Assembly (NCBI RefSeq): GCF_013184805.1
Contig: NZ_JAATNG010000001.1
Span: 1,426,001-1,490,000, forward strand
Direction of reading: 5' to 3'
Source of the DNA: Pseudoruegeria sp. HB172150
GTDB taxonomy: Bacteria; Pseudomonadota; Alphaproteobacteria; Rhodobacterales; Rhodobacteraceae
Length of the DNA: 64,000 nt
A program made the position numbers and the translations under genes. This document shows positions 1-8,608 of this stretch, piece by piece; the first letter of the stretch is position 1; every line of letters begins with the position of its first letter. The notes beneath the pieces are model-generated. The model had not been told where the DNA came from. It searched no databases and saw only the letters and a program-made list of their open reading frames with translations.

Positions 1-41
1 CCGAGCTCATCTTTGAGGCGGGCAGGTCGTTGGCTCAAGCT

Positions 42-1694
42 TTAGCTCTGGCCATAAATGGCCCGAAGCCAGCCTGCCATTGCCCTCAGTTTGGCCTCGC
101 TGTCCTCGCAGTACTCCATCGCACGTAAGTAGCCGTGAATCAGGCCCTCCCCGCTGTCCGTCGTGACATCGACTCCGGCGGACATCAGCGCCTCGGCATA
201 GGCAAGGCCGCTGTCGCGCAGGGGATCGTTCTGGGCGACGGCGATGTAGGCGGGAGGCAGTCCGGCGTGGGTGCTTGCGGCGAGAGGAGCAATGCGGGCG
301 TCGCTGTTGAGCTGCTGGACATCCGCGCAGTAGAGTGCATTGGTCGCGGCCATGCCGGCGACTTTCAGCAGGGGCCCCTCGGCGTTTTCCTCGTAGGAAG
401 GCCGCGAGCGGTCGAAGTCGCAGGCGGGATAGATCAACAGTTGCGCGCAAAGCGGTACGTCCTCGTCTCGGCAGGTCAGTGCGACGCAGGCGGCAAGGTT
501 GCCGCCCGCGCTGTCGCCGCCGATGGCGATGCGCGCAGGATCGATACCCAGCTTGTCTGCCTCGATATGCGCCCACTTCGCGATGGCGAGGATCTGCTGG
601 TAGGCGTCGGGGAAGGGATGTTCCGGTGCCAGCGCGTAATCCACCGAAATCACGGTCTGCCGGTTCCAAGCCGCCAGGCGCGCGGTGATGTCCCAGTGGG
701 TCTCGGGGCTGCCCTGCATCCAGCCACCGCCATGCATGTAGATTAGCGCCGGCTGGCTGCCTCCACTGGAGTGGCGGAAGATTCGCACCCGCACCGGACC
801 TCCGTCGCTGTCGATCCAGTGCTCTTCGTCCGTCTCCACTTCCGGTGGCGTTGGCAAACGCATGTCGCGGGCCACGCCTTCGAAATGCAGGCGCCGGTCG
901 GCGGGAGTCGCGTCGGTACTTAGCGTGGCCCATTTCGCGTCCCACACCTCGAGGAACCGGAAGATATCCGGGTTGATCATGCGTGCCTCCTCCTTGGGTC
1001 TTGGCAGGTCTAGTTCGGCGGAAAGTCCGGGCTTCATCACGAGGCCGAGAATCATGTCGCCCACATGCCGGCGCAGCATCCGCTGGCCGCGTTCGGTGAA
1101 CAGGTCGTCGCCGAAGATGCGCGAGAAGGTCGCGCGGTTCGAGACGTTGAAGATCGATACCGCCGAGATGTGCCAGTGCAGTTCCAGCGCCGAGAGGCCT
1201 TTGCGGAACAGCCCGGCCTCAACACCGCGCTTGTAGATGTCTTCGAGCAGGCGGATGACAGAGCTGTTCTGGCCGGCAATGATTTCCGAGCGCGACATGT
1301 GCTCGCCCTCATGGACGTTCTCGATCATCACGAGGCGGACGAAATCGGGCGCATGACGGTGGTGTTCGAAGGTGAACTCCGCCAGCTGGCGCAGCGCCTC
1401 GACCGGGTGCAAGGTGCCGAGGTCAAGCGCGTCCTCGCCCTTGCGCATACCGGCATAGGCGTCTTCCAATACCGCGCGGTAGAGCTTTTCCTTGTCGCCA
1501 AAGTAGTAATAGATCATCCGCTTCGAGGTGCGGGTGCGCGCCGCAATCTCGTCGATGCGGGCACCGGACAGGCCGTGCTGGGCGAAGACCTCTCGAGCCA
1601 CTTGCAGGATATTGCGGCGGACGGCGTCGGGATCCTGCTTCCACCCGCCGCGTTGCGAATCGCCGGTCCGGCCTTCCGAAGCGGTCTCACCCAT
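42..1694 (-). CDS. TetR-family regulator fused to an HSL-type alpha/beta hydrolase (esterase)
   Basis: One reading frame of 550 codons from the ATG at 1694, which follows a GGGAGGA ribosome site. Residues about 15-60 form a TetR helix-turn-helix (RMIYYYFGDKEKLY ends it), followed by a TetR ligand domain to about residue 238. The next residue is the Met of a complete 312-aa family IV (hormone-sensitive-lipase type) hydrolase with the HGGGW oxyanion motif, GDSAGG nucleophile (Ser157 of that part), Asp252 and His282. The two parts are normally separate proteins. Here no stop lies between them, yet an AAGGAGGAGG ribosome site precedes the internal ATG at 980, so a free esterase may also be made. 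The gene is divergent from the shikimate dehydrogenase operon and probably controls it; the inducer and ester substrate are unknown. Confidence 0.85.
   Translation of the reverse strand: MGETASEGRTGDSQRGGWKQDPDAVRRNILQVAREVFAQHGLSGARIDEIAARTRTSKRMIYYYFGDKEKLYRAVLEDAYAGMRKGEDALDLGTLHPVEALRQLAEFTFEHHRHAPDFVRLVMIENVHEGEHMSRSEIIAGQNSSVIRLLEDIYKRGVEAGLFRKGLSALELHWHISAVSIFNVSNRATFSRIFGDDLFTERGQRMLRRHVGDMILGLVMKPGLSAELDLPRPKEEARMINPDIFRFLEVWDAKWATLSTDATPADRRLHFEGVARDMRLPTPPEVETDEEHWIDSDGGPVRVRIFRHSSGGSQPALIYMHGGGWMQGSPETHWDITARLAAWNRQTVISVDYALAPEHPFPDAYQQILAIAKWAHIEADKLGIDPARIAIGGDSAGGNLAACVALTCRDEDVPLCAQLLIYPACDFDRSRPSYEENAEGPLLKVAGMAATNALYCADVQQLNSDARIAPLAASTHAGLPPAYIAVAQNDPLRDSGLAYAEALMSAGVDVTTDSGEGLIHGYLRAMEYCEDSEAKLRAMAGWLRAIYGQS
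986..995 (-). promoter_or_regulatory. Internal ribosome binding site before the esterase part
   Basis: On the minus strand AAGGAGGAGG sits five bases before the ATG at 980, inside the fused TetR-esterase frame. It is as strong as any ribosome site in the window. This suggests that translation can restart to give a 312-aa esterase besides the fusion. Independent initiation is inferred, not shown. Confidence 0.6.
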
Positions 1695-1809
1695 GTCGAT
1701 CGTCCTCCCACGCCTGGTCATTACGGCGTTGTAACCTATGGAAAGGCCCGGCTGAACCGCCTTGTCCGGGGCATCTCCACGTTCGTTTTTAACCATGGCG
1801 AACATCTCG

Positions 1810-1838
1810 TTGACTAATTTAACCGCCTAGTACATTCT
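1810..1838 (+). promoter_or_regulatory. Putative promoter of the quinate/shikimate operon
   Basis: TTGACT at 1810-1815 and CATTCT at 1833-1838 are separated by 17 bases, in the divergent gap between the TetR-esterase gene and the dehydrogenase. The -35 fits sigma-70 well and the -10 only moderately. The TetR operator should lie in this gap (1695-1882), but I could not pick out a convincing palindrome. Confidence 0.4.
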
Positions 1839-1882
1839 GCCGTCAAGAGGCCAAAGGCCCGAACCTGGGAGGAGAGTCCAGC

Positions 1883-2761
1883 GTGTCACGTCCGTTGCCC
1901 ACGCAAGCCGATATGGCTGGCGCCCGTTCGCTGACGATCGGGCTACTTGGCAGCGGCATTTCCGGCTCGCGTACACCGCGCATGCACATGGAGGCGGCGA
2001 AAGCGCAGGGGCTGGAATACGACTATCGGCTGATAGACTCCCAAGTTCGCGAGTTGCCCGAAAATGCGGGCACGATCCTCGACATGCTGCAGAAGGAAGG
2101 GTTCGACGGACTGAACGTCACCTATCCCTACAAGCGCGCTGTCATCCCGTTCATTGATGAGCTGTCGCCGGCCGCCACGAATGTCGGCGCGGTGAACACC
2201 GTGGTGTTCCGGAACGGCAAGCGGTTCGGGCACAACACGGATCACTGGGGTTTCGCCGAGAGCCTGCGACGGGGACTGCCGGGTGCGAAGAAGGACGCTG
2301 TCCTTCTTCTTGGCGCCGGCGGAGCAGGCGGTGCGGTGGCCCACGCCCTTCTGGACGAGGGCGTGGGCCGTTTGATGATACGCGACGTGAACGCGGCGAC
2401 AGCCGATGAACTGGTCGCTCTGTTGGCGGATCACTATGGGCCCGGGCGTGCCGATGCGGTTTCGGTTGCGGCGGAGGCCGCGGGTGTAGCGGACGGCATC
2501 GTCAACGCCTCGCCCGTAGGGATGGAGAAACTGCCGGGCCTGCCGTTGCCGGCAGAGGCTCTGAAGGCCGGGCACTGGGTCGCCGACATCGTCTATTTCC
2601 CGCTGGAAACGGAACTGCTGGCAACAGCGCGGGCGCTTGGCTGCGCGGTGCTTCCGGGGTCGGGCATGGCGTTGTACCAGGCCGTCCGGGCCTACGAACT
2701 TTTCACCGGCCAGAAGCCGGATATCGAGCGGATGCGGGAGGCATTCGACTCTTTCAACTGA
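1883..2761 (+). CDS. Shikimate dehydrogenase (AroE/quinate-shikimate dehydrogenase family)
   Basis: 292 aa from a GTG start behind GGGAGGAG at 1867-1874. It interconverts shikimate (or quinate) and the 3-dehydro acid with NAD(P). The N-terminal substrate domain holds the catalytic pair Lys84 (in TYPYKRA) and Asp120 (in NTDHWGF); the nucleotide fold begins with LLGAGGAGGA at about residue 140. It is the first gene of an operon with TRAP transporter genes and a QuiC-type dehydratase. That points to a catabolic enzyme rather than the biosynthetic AroE, which should be encoded elsewhere. Cofactor and substrate preference cannot be read from sequence alone. Confidence 0.88.
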   Translation: MSRPLPTQADMAGARSLTIGLLGSGISGSRTPRMHMEAAKAQGLEYDYRLIDSQVRELPENAGTILDMLQKEGFDGLNVTYPYKRAVIPFIDELSPAATNVGAVNTVVFRNGKRFGHNTDHWGFAESLRRGLPGAKKDAVLLLGAGGAGGAVAHALLDEGVGRLMIRDVNAATADELVALLADHYGPGRADAVSVAAEAAGVADGIVNASPVGMEKLPGLPLPAEALKAGHWVADIVYFPLETELLATARALGCAVLPGSGMALYQAVRAYELFTGQKPDIERMREAFDSFN

Positions 2762-2800
2762 CGGCGGTGACCACCGCCGATGCGTAACAGGGAGGAACGC

Positions 2801-3790
2801 ATGACCAGACTGACACTGAAATCCGTACGGACGGCTGCCTTTGCCGTCGCCGCGGGTCTCGCCGCCGGAGCCGCAATCGCACAGGACGCGGTCGAGCTGA
2901 TCTATTCCGACACGGTTCAGGAGACCGACCGCCGGTCCGGCATCCTGAGGGAAAATTTCGCGGGCTGCTTGGGCGAAGGCTTTGAGTTCAAGCCGTATTT
3001 CGGTGCGACGCTCTTCAAGCAGGGCACAGAGCTGACCGCGATGCAGCGCGGCAACCTGGACATGGCGAACCTGGCGATCTTCGACTTCTACAACCAAGTG
3101 CCGGAAACCTCGATCCTCGGCACTGCCTACCTGTGGCGCGATTACGAGCATATGCGCGCGACCTTCGACAGCGACGTCCTGGACGGTCTGATCTCGAAGA
3201 TGGAAGAGGCGACCGGGATCAAGGTTCTGGCGTGGCCCTATATCGGCACCCGCCACGTTAACATCCGTGGCGACAAGGAGATCATGACGCCCGCCGATCT
3301 GGCAGGCATCAAATTGCGGATGCCGGGTGGCGAGGGCTGGCAGTTCGTGGGTGAGGCGCTCGGCGCGAACCCGACGCCGCTGGCCTTTACCGAGGTCTAC
3401 ACCGCGCTGCAGACCGGCGCCGTGGACGGACAGGACAACCCGCTGCCGGCCGACAAGCAGATGAAGTTCTACGAGGTGACGGACCAGATCATCCTGACCG
3501 GTCACCTGATCGCCAACAACGTCTTCTCGATGTCGGCAAGCAAGTGGGACAGCCTTGATGCCGATCAGCAGGCCAAGGTCGAGGAATGTGCGCGCGCATT
3601 CCAGGACGCGATGGATGCCGACACGATCCGGCAGGAATCCGAACTGGTCTCATTCTTCGAGGGCGAGGGGCTGAAGGTCTACGAGCCGAACAAGGACGCG
3701 TTCCGGACGCATGTGCTGGAGGTCTTCAAAAACTCCAAGTTCTCGGCCGACTGGCCCGAGGGTGTGCTGGACGCGATCGACGGGCTTTGA
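2801..3790 (+). CDS. TRAP transporter substrate-binding protein, DctP family (copy 1)
   Basis: 329 aa; the ATG at 2801 is chosen because GGGAGGAA lies seven bases upstream and the signal peptide (KSVRTAAFAVAAGLAAGA, cut near AIAQ) starts there. This periplasmic protein captures a carboxylate for the DctQM permease. The family motif with the carboxylate-binding Arg is seen in IKLRMPGGEGW. It is nearly a duplicate of the next gene, the two sharing long identical stretches. Cys56 and Cys263 have counterparts in copy 2 but not in the third binding protein of the operon, suggesting a disulfide. The substrate is probably quinate, shikimate or a related acid, inferred from its neighbours. Confidence 0.93.
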   Translation: MTRLTLKSVRTAAFAVAAGLAAGAAIAQDAVELIYSDTVQETDRRSGILRENFAGCLGEGFEFKPYFGATLFKQGTELTAMQRGNLDMANLAIFDFYNQVPETSILGTAYLWRDYEHMRATFDSDVLDGLISKMEEATGIKVLAWPYIGTRHVNIRGDKEIMTPADLAGIKLRMPGGEGWQFVGEALGANPTPLAFTEVYTALQTGAVDGQDNPLPADKQMKFYEVTDQIILTGHLIANNVFSMSASKWDSLDADQQAKVEECARAFQDAMDADTIRQESELVSFFEGEGLKVYEPNKDAFRTHVLEVFKNSKFSADWPEGVLDAIDGL

Positions 3791-3854
3791 ACGAACGGCG
3801 CGGCCCCGGAACGAGGCCGCGCCTACTGATAAGGATTCGGGAGGAAAAACGACA

Positions 3855-4835
3855 ATGAACCAGACACTTAGACATCTTGCGGCAGGAACGGTGCTGGCAC
3901 TTTCGCTGGGAACGTCGGCTTCGGCGCAAGAAGCGCCCTCGCTGATCTATTCCGACACCGTCGCCGCCGCTGACCCGCGCAGTGCCGTGCTGGACGAGGG
4001 CTTTGCCGGATGCCTTGGCGAGGCTTTCGCGTTCGAGCCTTATCACGGCGCGACGCTGGTCAAGCAGGGCACCGAACTGACCGCGATGCAGCGCGGCAAC
4101 CTCGACATGGCGAACCTTGCGATTTTCGACTTCTACAACCAGGTGCCCGAGACCTCGATCCTCGGGACCGCGTACCTGTTCCGCGACATCGATCACATGC
4201 GCACGGTCTATGACAGCGAGGTTCTGGATGACCTCGTGGCGCTGATGGAAGAGAAGACCAATATCAAGGTTCTCGGCTTCCCCTATATCGGCACCCGCCA
4301 CGTCAATATTCGCGGCGACAAGGAAATCATGACGCCTGCTGATCTGGACGGGATCAAGCTACGGATGCCGGGTGGCGAAGGCTGGCAGTTCCTGGGCGAA
4401 GCGCTGGGCGCGAACCCGACGCCTCTGGCCTTTACCGAGGTGTATACTGCGTTGCAGACCGGTGCGATCGACGGGCAGGACAACCCACTGCCGACCGACA
4501 AGTCGATGAAGTTCTACGAGGTAACGGACCAGATCATCCTGACCGGGCACCGCATGTCGAACAACGTCTTCGCGGTGTCGATGTCGAAATGGGACAGCCT
4601 GACGCCGGAGCAGCAGGAGACGCTGCAATCCTGCGCCGACCAGTTCGAGAACGACATGGCCGAGTATGTGATCGGGCAGGAGAACGAGCTTGTGTCCTTC
4701 TTCGAGGGCGAAGGGCTGAAGATCTACGAGCCCGACAAGACCGCGTTCCGCGATCACGTGCTGGAAGTCTACAAGGCGTCGAAATTCGCCGAGGACTGGC
4801 CGGAAGGACTGCTCGAGAAGATCGACGAGCTTTGA
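3855..4835 (+). CDS. TRAP transporter substrate-binding protein, DctP family (copy 2)
   Basis: 326 aa with a signal peptide ending at ASAQ; start at 3855 behind GGGAGGA. It is a tandem paralogue of the preceding gene, with the same LRMPGGEGW ligand motif, the same C-terminal FFEGEGLK segment, and Cys53 and Cys260 matching the cysteine pair of copy 1. The two copies differ mostly in surface and terminal positions, so they may bind related ligands or add dosage. It lies directly upstream of dctQ and dctM, so it is probably the main partner of that permease. Confidence 0.93.
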   Translation: MNQTLRHLAAGTVLALSLGTSASAQEAPSLIYSDTVAAADPRSAVLDEGFAGCLGEAFAFEPYHGATLVKQGTELTAMQRGNLDMANLAIFDFYNQVPETSILGTAYLFRDIDHMRTVYDSEVLDDLVALMEEKTNIKVLGFPYIGTRHVNIRGDKEIMTPADLDGIKLRMPGGEGWQFLGEALGANPTPLAFTEVYTALQTGAIDGQDNPLPTDKSMKFYEVTDQIILTGHRMSNNVFAVSMSKWDSLTPEQQETLQSCADQFENDMAEYVIGQENELVSFFEGEGLKIYEPDKTAFRDHVLEVYKASKFAEDWPEGLLEKIDEL

Positions 4836-4896
4836 GGCAGGAAGGGGTCCGGCGCTTCACCCGCCGGGCCCCGCATGAATGCTAACCGGGGGCAGA

Positions 4897-5418
4897 ATGG
4901 ACCGCCTGCGCAATATCTACGAGTGGCTCGGACGACGGGCCGAGAACTTTCTGGCGCTGATACTCGGGGCGCTCTTCGTAAGCTTCCTGATCCAGATCGT
5001 GTTCCGCTACGTGCTGAACCTGCCGCTGGGCTGGACGGTCGAGTTCGTGTCCATCGCGTGGCTCTGGGGGATCCTGTTCGGCTATGCCTTCGTTGTGCGC
5101 GAGGCCGACGTGATCCGGCTGGACATCATCTATGCCCTGCTGCCGCGTTGGGCCCGCCGGGTGCTGGATGTAACGACCGGCGCAATCTGCGCCGGGATCT
5201 TCATCTGGACCCTGCCTTACGTGTGGGACTACATCAGTTTCATGGCGATCGAGAAGACCGCCTATATGAAGATCCGCTTCGACTATGTCTTCGCGATCTA
5301 CATACCCTTCGCCCTGTCCGTGATCGTGCGCTGCTTCATCAGCATCTGGCGCGGCATTTCCGGTTCTGGCCCGGCGTTCGATACGCCCATGACGGCGGGT
5401 ACCCACGACTATGACTGA
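4897..5418 (+). CDS. TRAP transporter small permease, DctQ family
   Basis: 173 aa, four predicted membrane helices, with LGWTVEFVSIAWLWGILFG typical of DctQ. The ATG at 4897 is preferred to one six codons upstream because the family starts near this point; its ribosome site is weak. The end overlaps the start of dctM by eight bases, as is usual for coupled TRAP subunits. It forms the inner-membrane complex with DctM that takes substrate from the DctP proteins, driven by a sodium or proton gradient. Confidence 0.92.
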   Translation: MDRLRNIYEWLGRRAENFLALILGALFVSFLIQIVFRYVLNLPLGWTVEFVSIAWLWGILFGYAFVVREADVIRLDIIYALLPRWARRVLDVTTGAICAGIFIWTLPYVWDYISFMAIEKTAYMKIRFDYVFAIYIPFALSVIVRCFISIWRGISGSGPAFDTPMTAGTHDYD

Positions 5419-6706
5419 TCCGTTTACCGTTGCGATCGTCCTGATCGCGTTCCTCGCCTTCGGCGGGCTCTCGATGGGCCTGGCGATGATCTGCGGCTCT
5501 TCCGTCTATCTGATGATGAAGGGGTTCGATCCCTCCATCGCGTCCGAGACGCTGCTGCAGGGGCTTTTCAACAGCTACACGCTGCTGGCGATCCCGCTGT
5601 TCATCCTGGCCGCCGACATCATGAATATCGGCTCGCTCGCGGATCGGCTGCTGCGGTTCAGCCAGGCGCTGGTGGGGCGGTTCAAGGGCGGGCTGGGTCA
5701 CGTCAACGTCGTGTCGTCACTGATCTTTTCCGGCATGTCCGGGTCTGCCGTGGCCGACGCGGTGGGCATGGGCAAGATCATCATCAACATGATGACGAAG
5801 GACGGGAAATACACCGCGTCCTATGCCGCGGCGATCACCGCCGCCTCGGCCACGATCGGGCCGATCATCCCACCGTCGATCCCGATGGTTCTGTATGCGC
5901 TCGTCTCCGACCAGTCGGTGGGCTACCTGTTCGCCGCGGGCATGGCGCCGGGTCTGCTGATGGGCGTCGTGCTGATGATCATGAACATGATCATTGCGCA
6001 TCGCCGCGGCTTCGAGACGGACGAGGCGATCCCTCTGCGGGAGATGCCGATGGTCACAGTCCGCGCGTTTCCGGCGCTGATGCTGCCGGTGATCCTGCTT
6101 GGTGGGATCTATGGCGGGGTCATGACGCCGACCGAAGCGGCCGCGGTCGCGGCGTTCTATGCGCTGGCGATTTCGGTCATCTTCTATCGCTCGGTCTCGT
6201 TTCGCCAGTTCTACCAGACGCTGCTGGCCTCGGCCCGGTCCACCGCGACGGTGGGTATCCTGATCGCGGGCGCGCTGACGTTCCAGTACGTGGTGACGCG
6301 CGAGAACGTGCCGGATTCGCTGGCGGCGTTCCTGGCGCAATACGAGCTGTCGAAGGTCGGCTTCCTGCTGGCGATCAACGTGCTGTTCCTGGCGCTTGGC
6401 TGCATCCTGGAATCGGGTGCGATCCTGCTGATCATCGTGCCGATCTTCATCCCGACCGCGCAGGCGCTGGGCATCGACCTGGTGCATTTCGGCGTGATCT
6501 GCGTGGTCAACGCCATGCTGGGGCTGGTGACGCCGCCCTACGGGCTTTTGCTGTTCATCGTATCGTCGATCACCAAGCAGCCGCTGGCACGGATCGTCCG
6601 CGACCTGTGGCCGTTTCTTCTGGCGCTCGTCGTGGCGCTTCTGGTGATCACCTTCGTGCCGGACTTCGTGCTCTGGCTGCCGCGCCTGCTGGGCTACAAG
6701 GGGTAA
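5411..6706 (+). CDS. TRAP transporter large permease, DctM family
   Basis: 431 aa, about the family's usual length, with around twelve hydrophobic helices. Typical stretches are SGSAVADAVGMG, a glycine- and proline-rich ATIGPIIPPSIPMVLY, and VNAMLGLVTPPYGLLLF near the C terminus. It is the transport channel subunit of the operon. Only one DctQM pair is seen for three binding proteins, so all three may share it. The stop is four bases before the quiC start. Confidence 0.95.
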   Translation: MTDPFTVAIVLIAFLAFGGLSMGLAMICGSSVYLMMKGFDPSIASETLLQGLFNSYTLLAIPLFILAADIMNIGSLADRLLRFSQALVGRFKGGLGHVNVVSSLIFSGMSGSAVADAVGMGKIIINMMTKDGKYTASYAAAITAASATIGPIIPPSIPMVLYALVSDQSVGYLFAAGMAPGLLMGVVLMIMNMIIAHRRGFETDEAIPLREMPMVTVRAFPALMLPVILLGGIYGGVMTPTEAAAVAAFYALAISVIFYRSVSFRQFYQTLLASARSTATVGILIAGALTFQYVVTRENVPDSLAAFLAQYELSKVGFLLAINVLFLALGCILESGAILLIIVPIFIPTAQALGIDLVHFGVICVVNAMLGLVTPPYGLLLFIVSSITKQPLARIVRDLWPFLLALVVALLVITFVPDFVLWLPRLLGYKG

Positions 6707-6710
6707 TCCG

Positions 6711-8600
6711 ATGAAGACCTCGATTGCCACCGTCTGCATCGCCGGGGACCTTCGCGAGAAGCTTGCCGCAATCGCGGCGGCGGGGTTCGACGGGATCGAG
6801 ATCTTCGAGCAGGACTTCATCACCTTCGACGCCTCGCCACGCGAGGTGGGGGCCATGGTGCGCGATCACGGGCTGGAGATTTCGCTGTTCCAGCCGTTCC
6901 GAGATTTCGAGGGGCTGCCGGAATCGGAACGGGCCCGCGCGTTTGACCGGATGGAGCGCAAATTCGATCTGATGCAGGAACTGGGGACGGACCTGGTGCT
7001 GGTCTGCTCGTCGGTGCATCCGAAGGCTCTGGGCGGGATCGACCGGATGGCGGCGGATTTCGCGGAGCTGGGCGAACGGGCGGCAGCGCGGGACCTGCGC
7101 GTCGGATACGAGGCGCTGTGCTGGGGCAAGCATGTCTGGGACCACCGCGACGCATGGGAGGTGGTGCGCCGGGCCGATCATCCGAATATCGGGCTGATCG
7201 TCGACAGCTTTCACACGCTGGGGCGCAAGCTGGACCCGCAGTCGATCCGATCCATTCCCGGTGACAAGATCTTCTTCGTGCAACTGGCCGACGCACCGAT
7301 GATCGAGATGGACCTGCTCTACTGGTCGCGTCACTTCCGAAACATGCCGGGCGAAGGTGATCTGGATGTGACCGGGTTCATGCGGGCGGTGGCGGCGACG
7401 GGCTATGACGGGCCGATCAGCCTGGAGGTGTTCAACGATCAGTTCCGGGGCGGGTCGCCGCGCGCGATCGCGCTGGACGGCTATCGCTCGCTGGTCTGGC
7501 TGATGGATCAGGTGAAACGGGCAGAGCCGGGGATCGCCATCGACGTGCCGGAGATCCCGCCACGGATCCGGCCCGAAGGCGTCGCCTTCGTGGAATTCGC
7601 CGCGAACGATTCCGAGGCGGAAAACCTGCGCAAACTGTTGTTGTCGCTGGGGTTTCATCGCGCGGGACAGCACATCGCCAAGCAGGTCGAGGTCTGGCAG
7701 CAGGGCGAAATCCGCATCGTTCTGAACACCGATCCCGAGGGCTTCGCCCATACCTCGCATATCGCGCACGGGCTGAACGTCTGCGATGTCGGGCTGACGG
7801 TGGAGAGCGCACCGGCGACGGTCGAACGGGCGCAGGCGCTGGGCGCGACGCCGTTCAGCCAGCCTGTCGGGCCGGGAGAGCTTGATATCCCGGCGATCCG
7901 CGGCGTCGGCAGCGGGCTGTTGCATTTCATCGACCGGTCCAGCGATCTGGCCGACGTCTGGAAGATCGAGTTCGAGCCGGTCGCGGATGGCGGCGGACAG
8001 GGCGCCGGGCTGACCCGGATCGACCACATCGCGCAGACGATGAACTACGAAGAGATGCTGACCTGGTCGCTGTTCTACATCTCTCTGTTCGACACGCGGA
8101 AGCTGGCGACGGTGGACGTGGTGGATCCCGGCGGGCTGGTGCGGTCGCAGGCCATTGAGTCGCCGGATGGTGCGCTGCGGGTGACTCTGAACGGAGCGGA
8201 GACGCACCGGACCTTCGCGGGCCGCTTCATCGCGGACAGCTTCGGATCTTCGGTGCAGCACGTCGCCTTTGCCACCGACGATATCTTCGCAACCGCCGAG
8301 GCTCTGGCCGCCAACGGGTTCGAGGCGCTGCCGATGCCGGATAACTATTACGAAGATCTCGCGGCCCGTCTGGGGCTGGACGAGACATTCGTCGCACGCC
8401 TGAGGGCGCATGACATCCTCTATGACGAGGACGCCAGCGGGGCGTTTTTCCAGATATATTCCAAGAGCTTCGGTGACGGGATCTTTTTCGAGGTGATGCA
8501 GCGGAAGGACGGCTACGCCGGCTATGGCGCGCCGAACGCACCGTTCCGTATCGCAGCGCAGCGGCGATTGATGCCGCAGCCCGGCATCCCGAAACGCTAG
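6711..8600 (+). CDS. quiC: 3-dehydroshikimate dehydratase fused to an HPPD-like domain (QuiC type)
   Basis: 629 aa, two-domain architecture as in Pseudomonas QuiC. Residues 1-270 are a sugar-phosphate isomerase-like TIM barrel that converts 3-dehydroshikimate to protocatechuate; VDSFHTLGR and SLEVFNDQFRG carry likely metal ligands. Residues about 290-610 resemble 4-hydroxyphenylpyruvate dioxygenase and keep the three metal ligands His439, His517 and Glu594. Activity of that domain is not established. With the shikimate dehydrogenase this would funnel quinate or shikimate into the beta-ketoadipate route; the ring-cleavage genes are not in the window. Confidence 0.9.
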   Translation: MKTSIATVCIAGDLREKLAAIAAAGFDGIEIFEQDFITFDASPREVGAMVRDHGLEISLFQPFRDFEGLPESERARAFDRMERKFDLMQELGTDLVLVCSSVHPKALGGIDRMAADFAELGERAAARDLRVGYEALCWGKHVWDHRDAWEVVRRADHPNIGLIVDSFHTLGRKLDPQSIRSIPGDKIFFVQLADAPMIEMDLLYWSRHFRNMPGEGDLDVTGFMRAVAATGYDGPISLEVFNDQFRGGSPRAIALDGYRSLVWLMDQVKRAEPGIAIDVPEIPPRIRPEGVAFVEFAANDSEAENLRKLLLSLGFHRAGQHIAKQVEVWQQGEIRIVLNTDPEGFAHTSHIAHGLNVCDVGLTVESAPATVERAQALGATPFSQPVGPGELDIPAIRGVGSGLLHFIDRSSDLADVWKIEFEPVADGGGQGAGLTRIDHIAQTMNYEEMLTWSLFYISLFDTRKLATVDVVDPGGLVRSQAIESPDGALRVTLNGAETHRTFAGRFIADSFGSSVQHVAFATDDIFATAEALAANGFEALPMPDNYYEDLAARLGLDETFVARLRAHDILYDEDASGAFFQIYSKSFGDGIFFEVMQRKDGYAGYGAPNAPFRIAAQRRLMPQPGIPKR

Positions 8601-8608
8601 GACATGTG

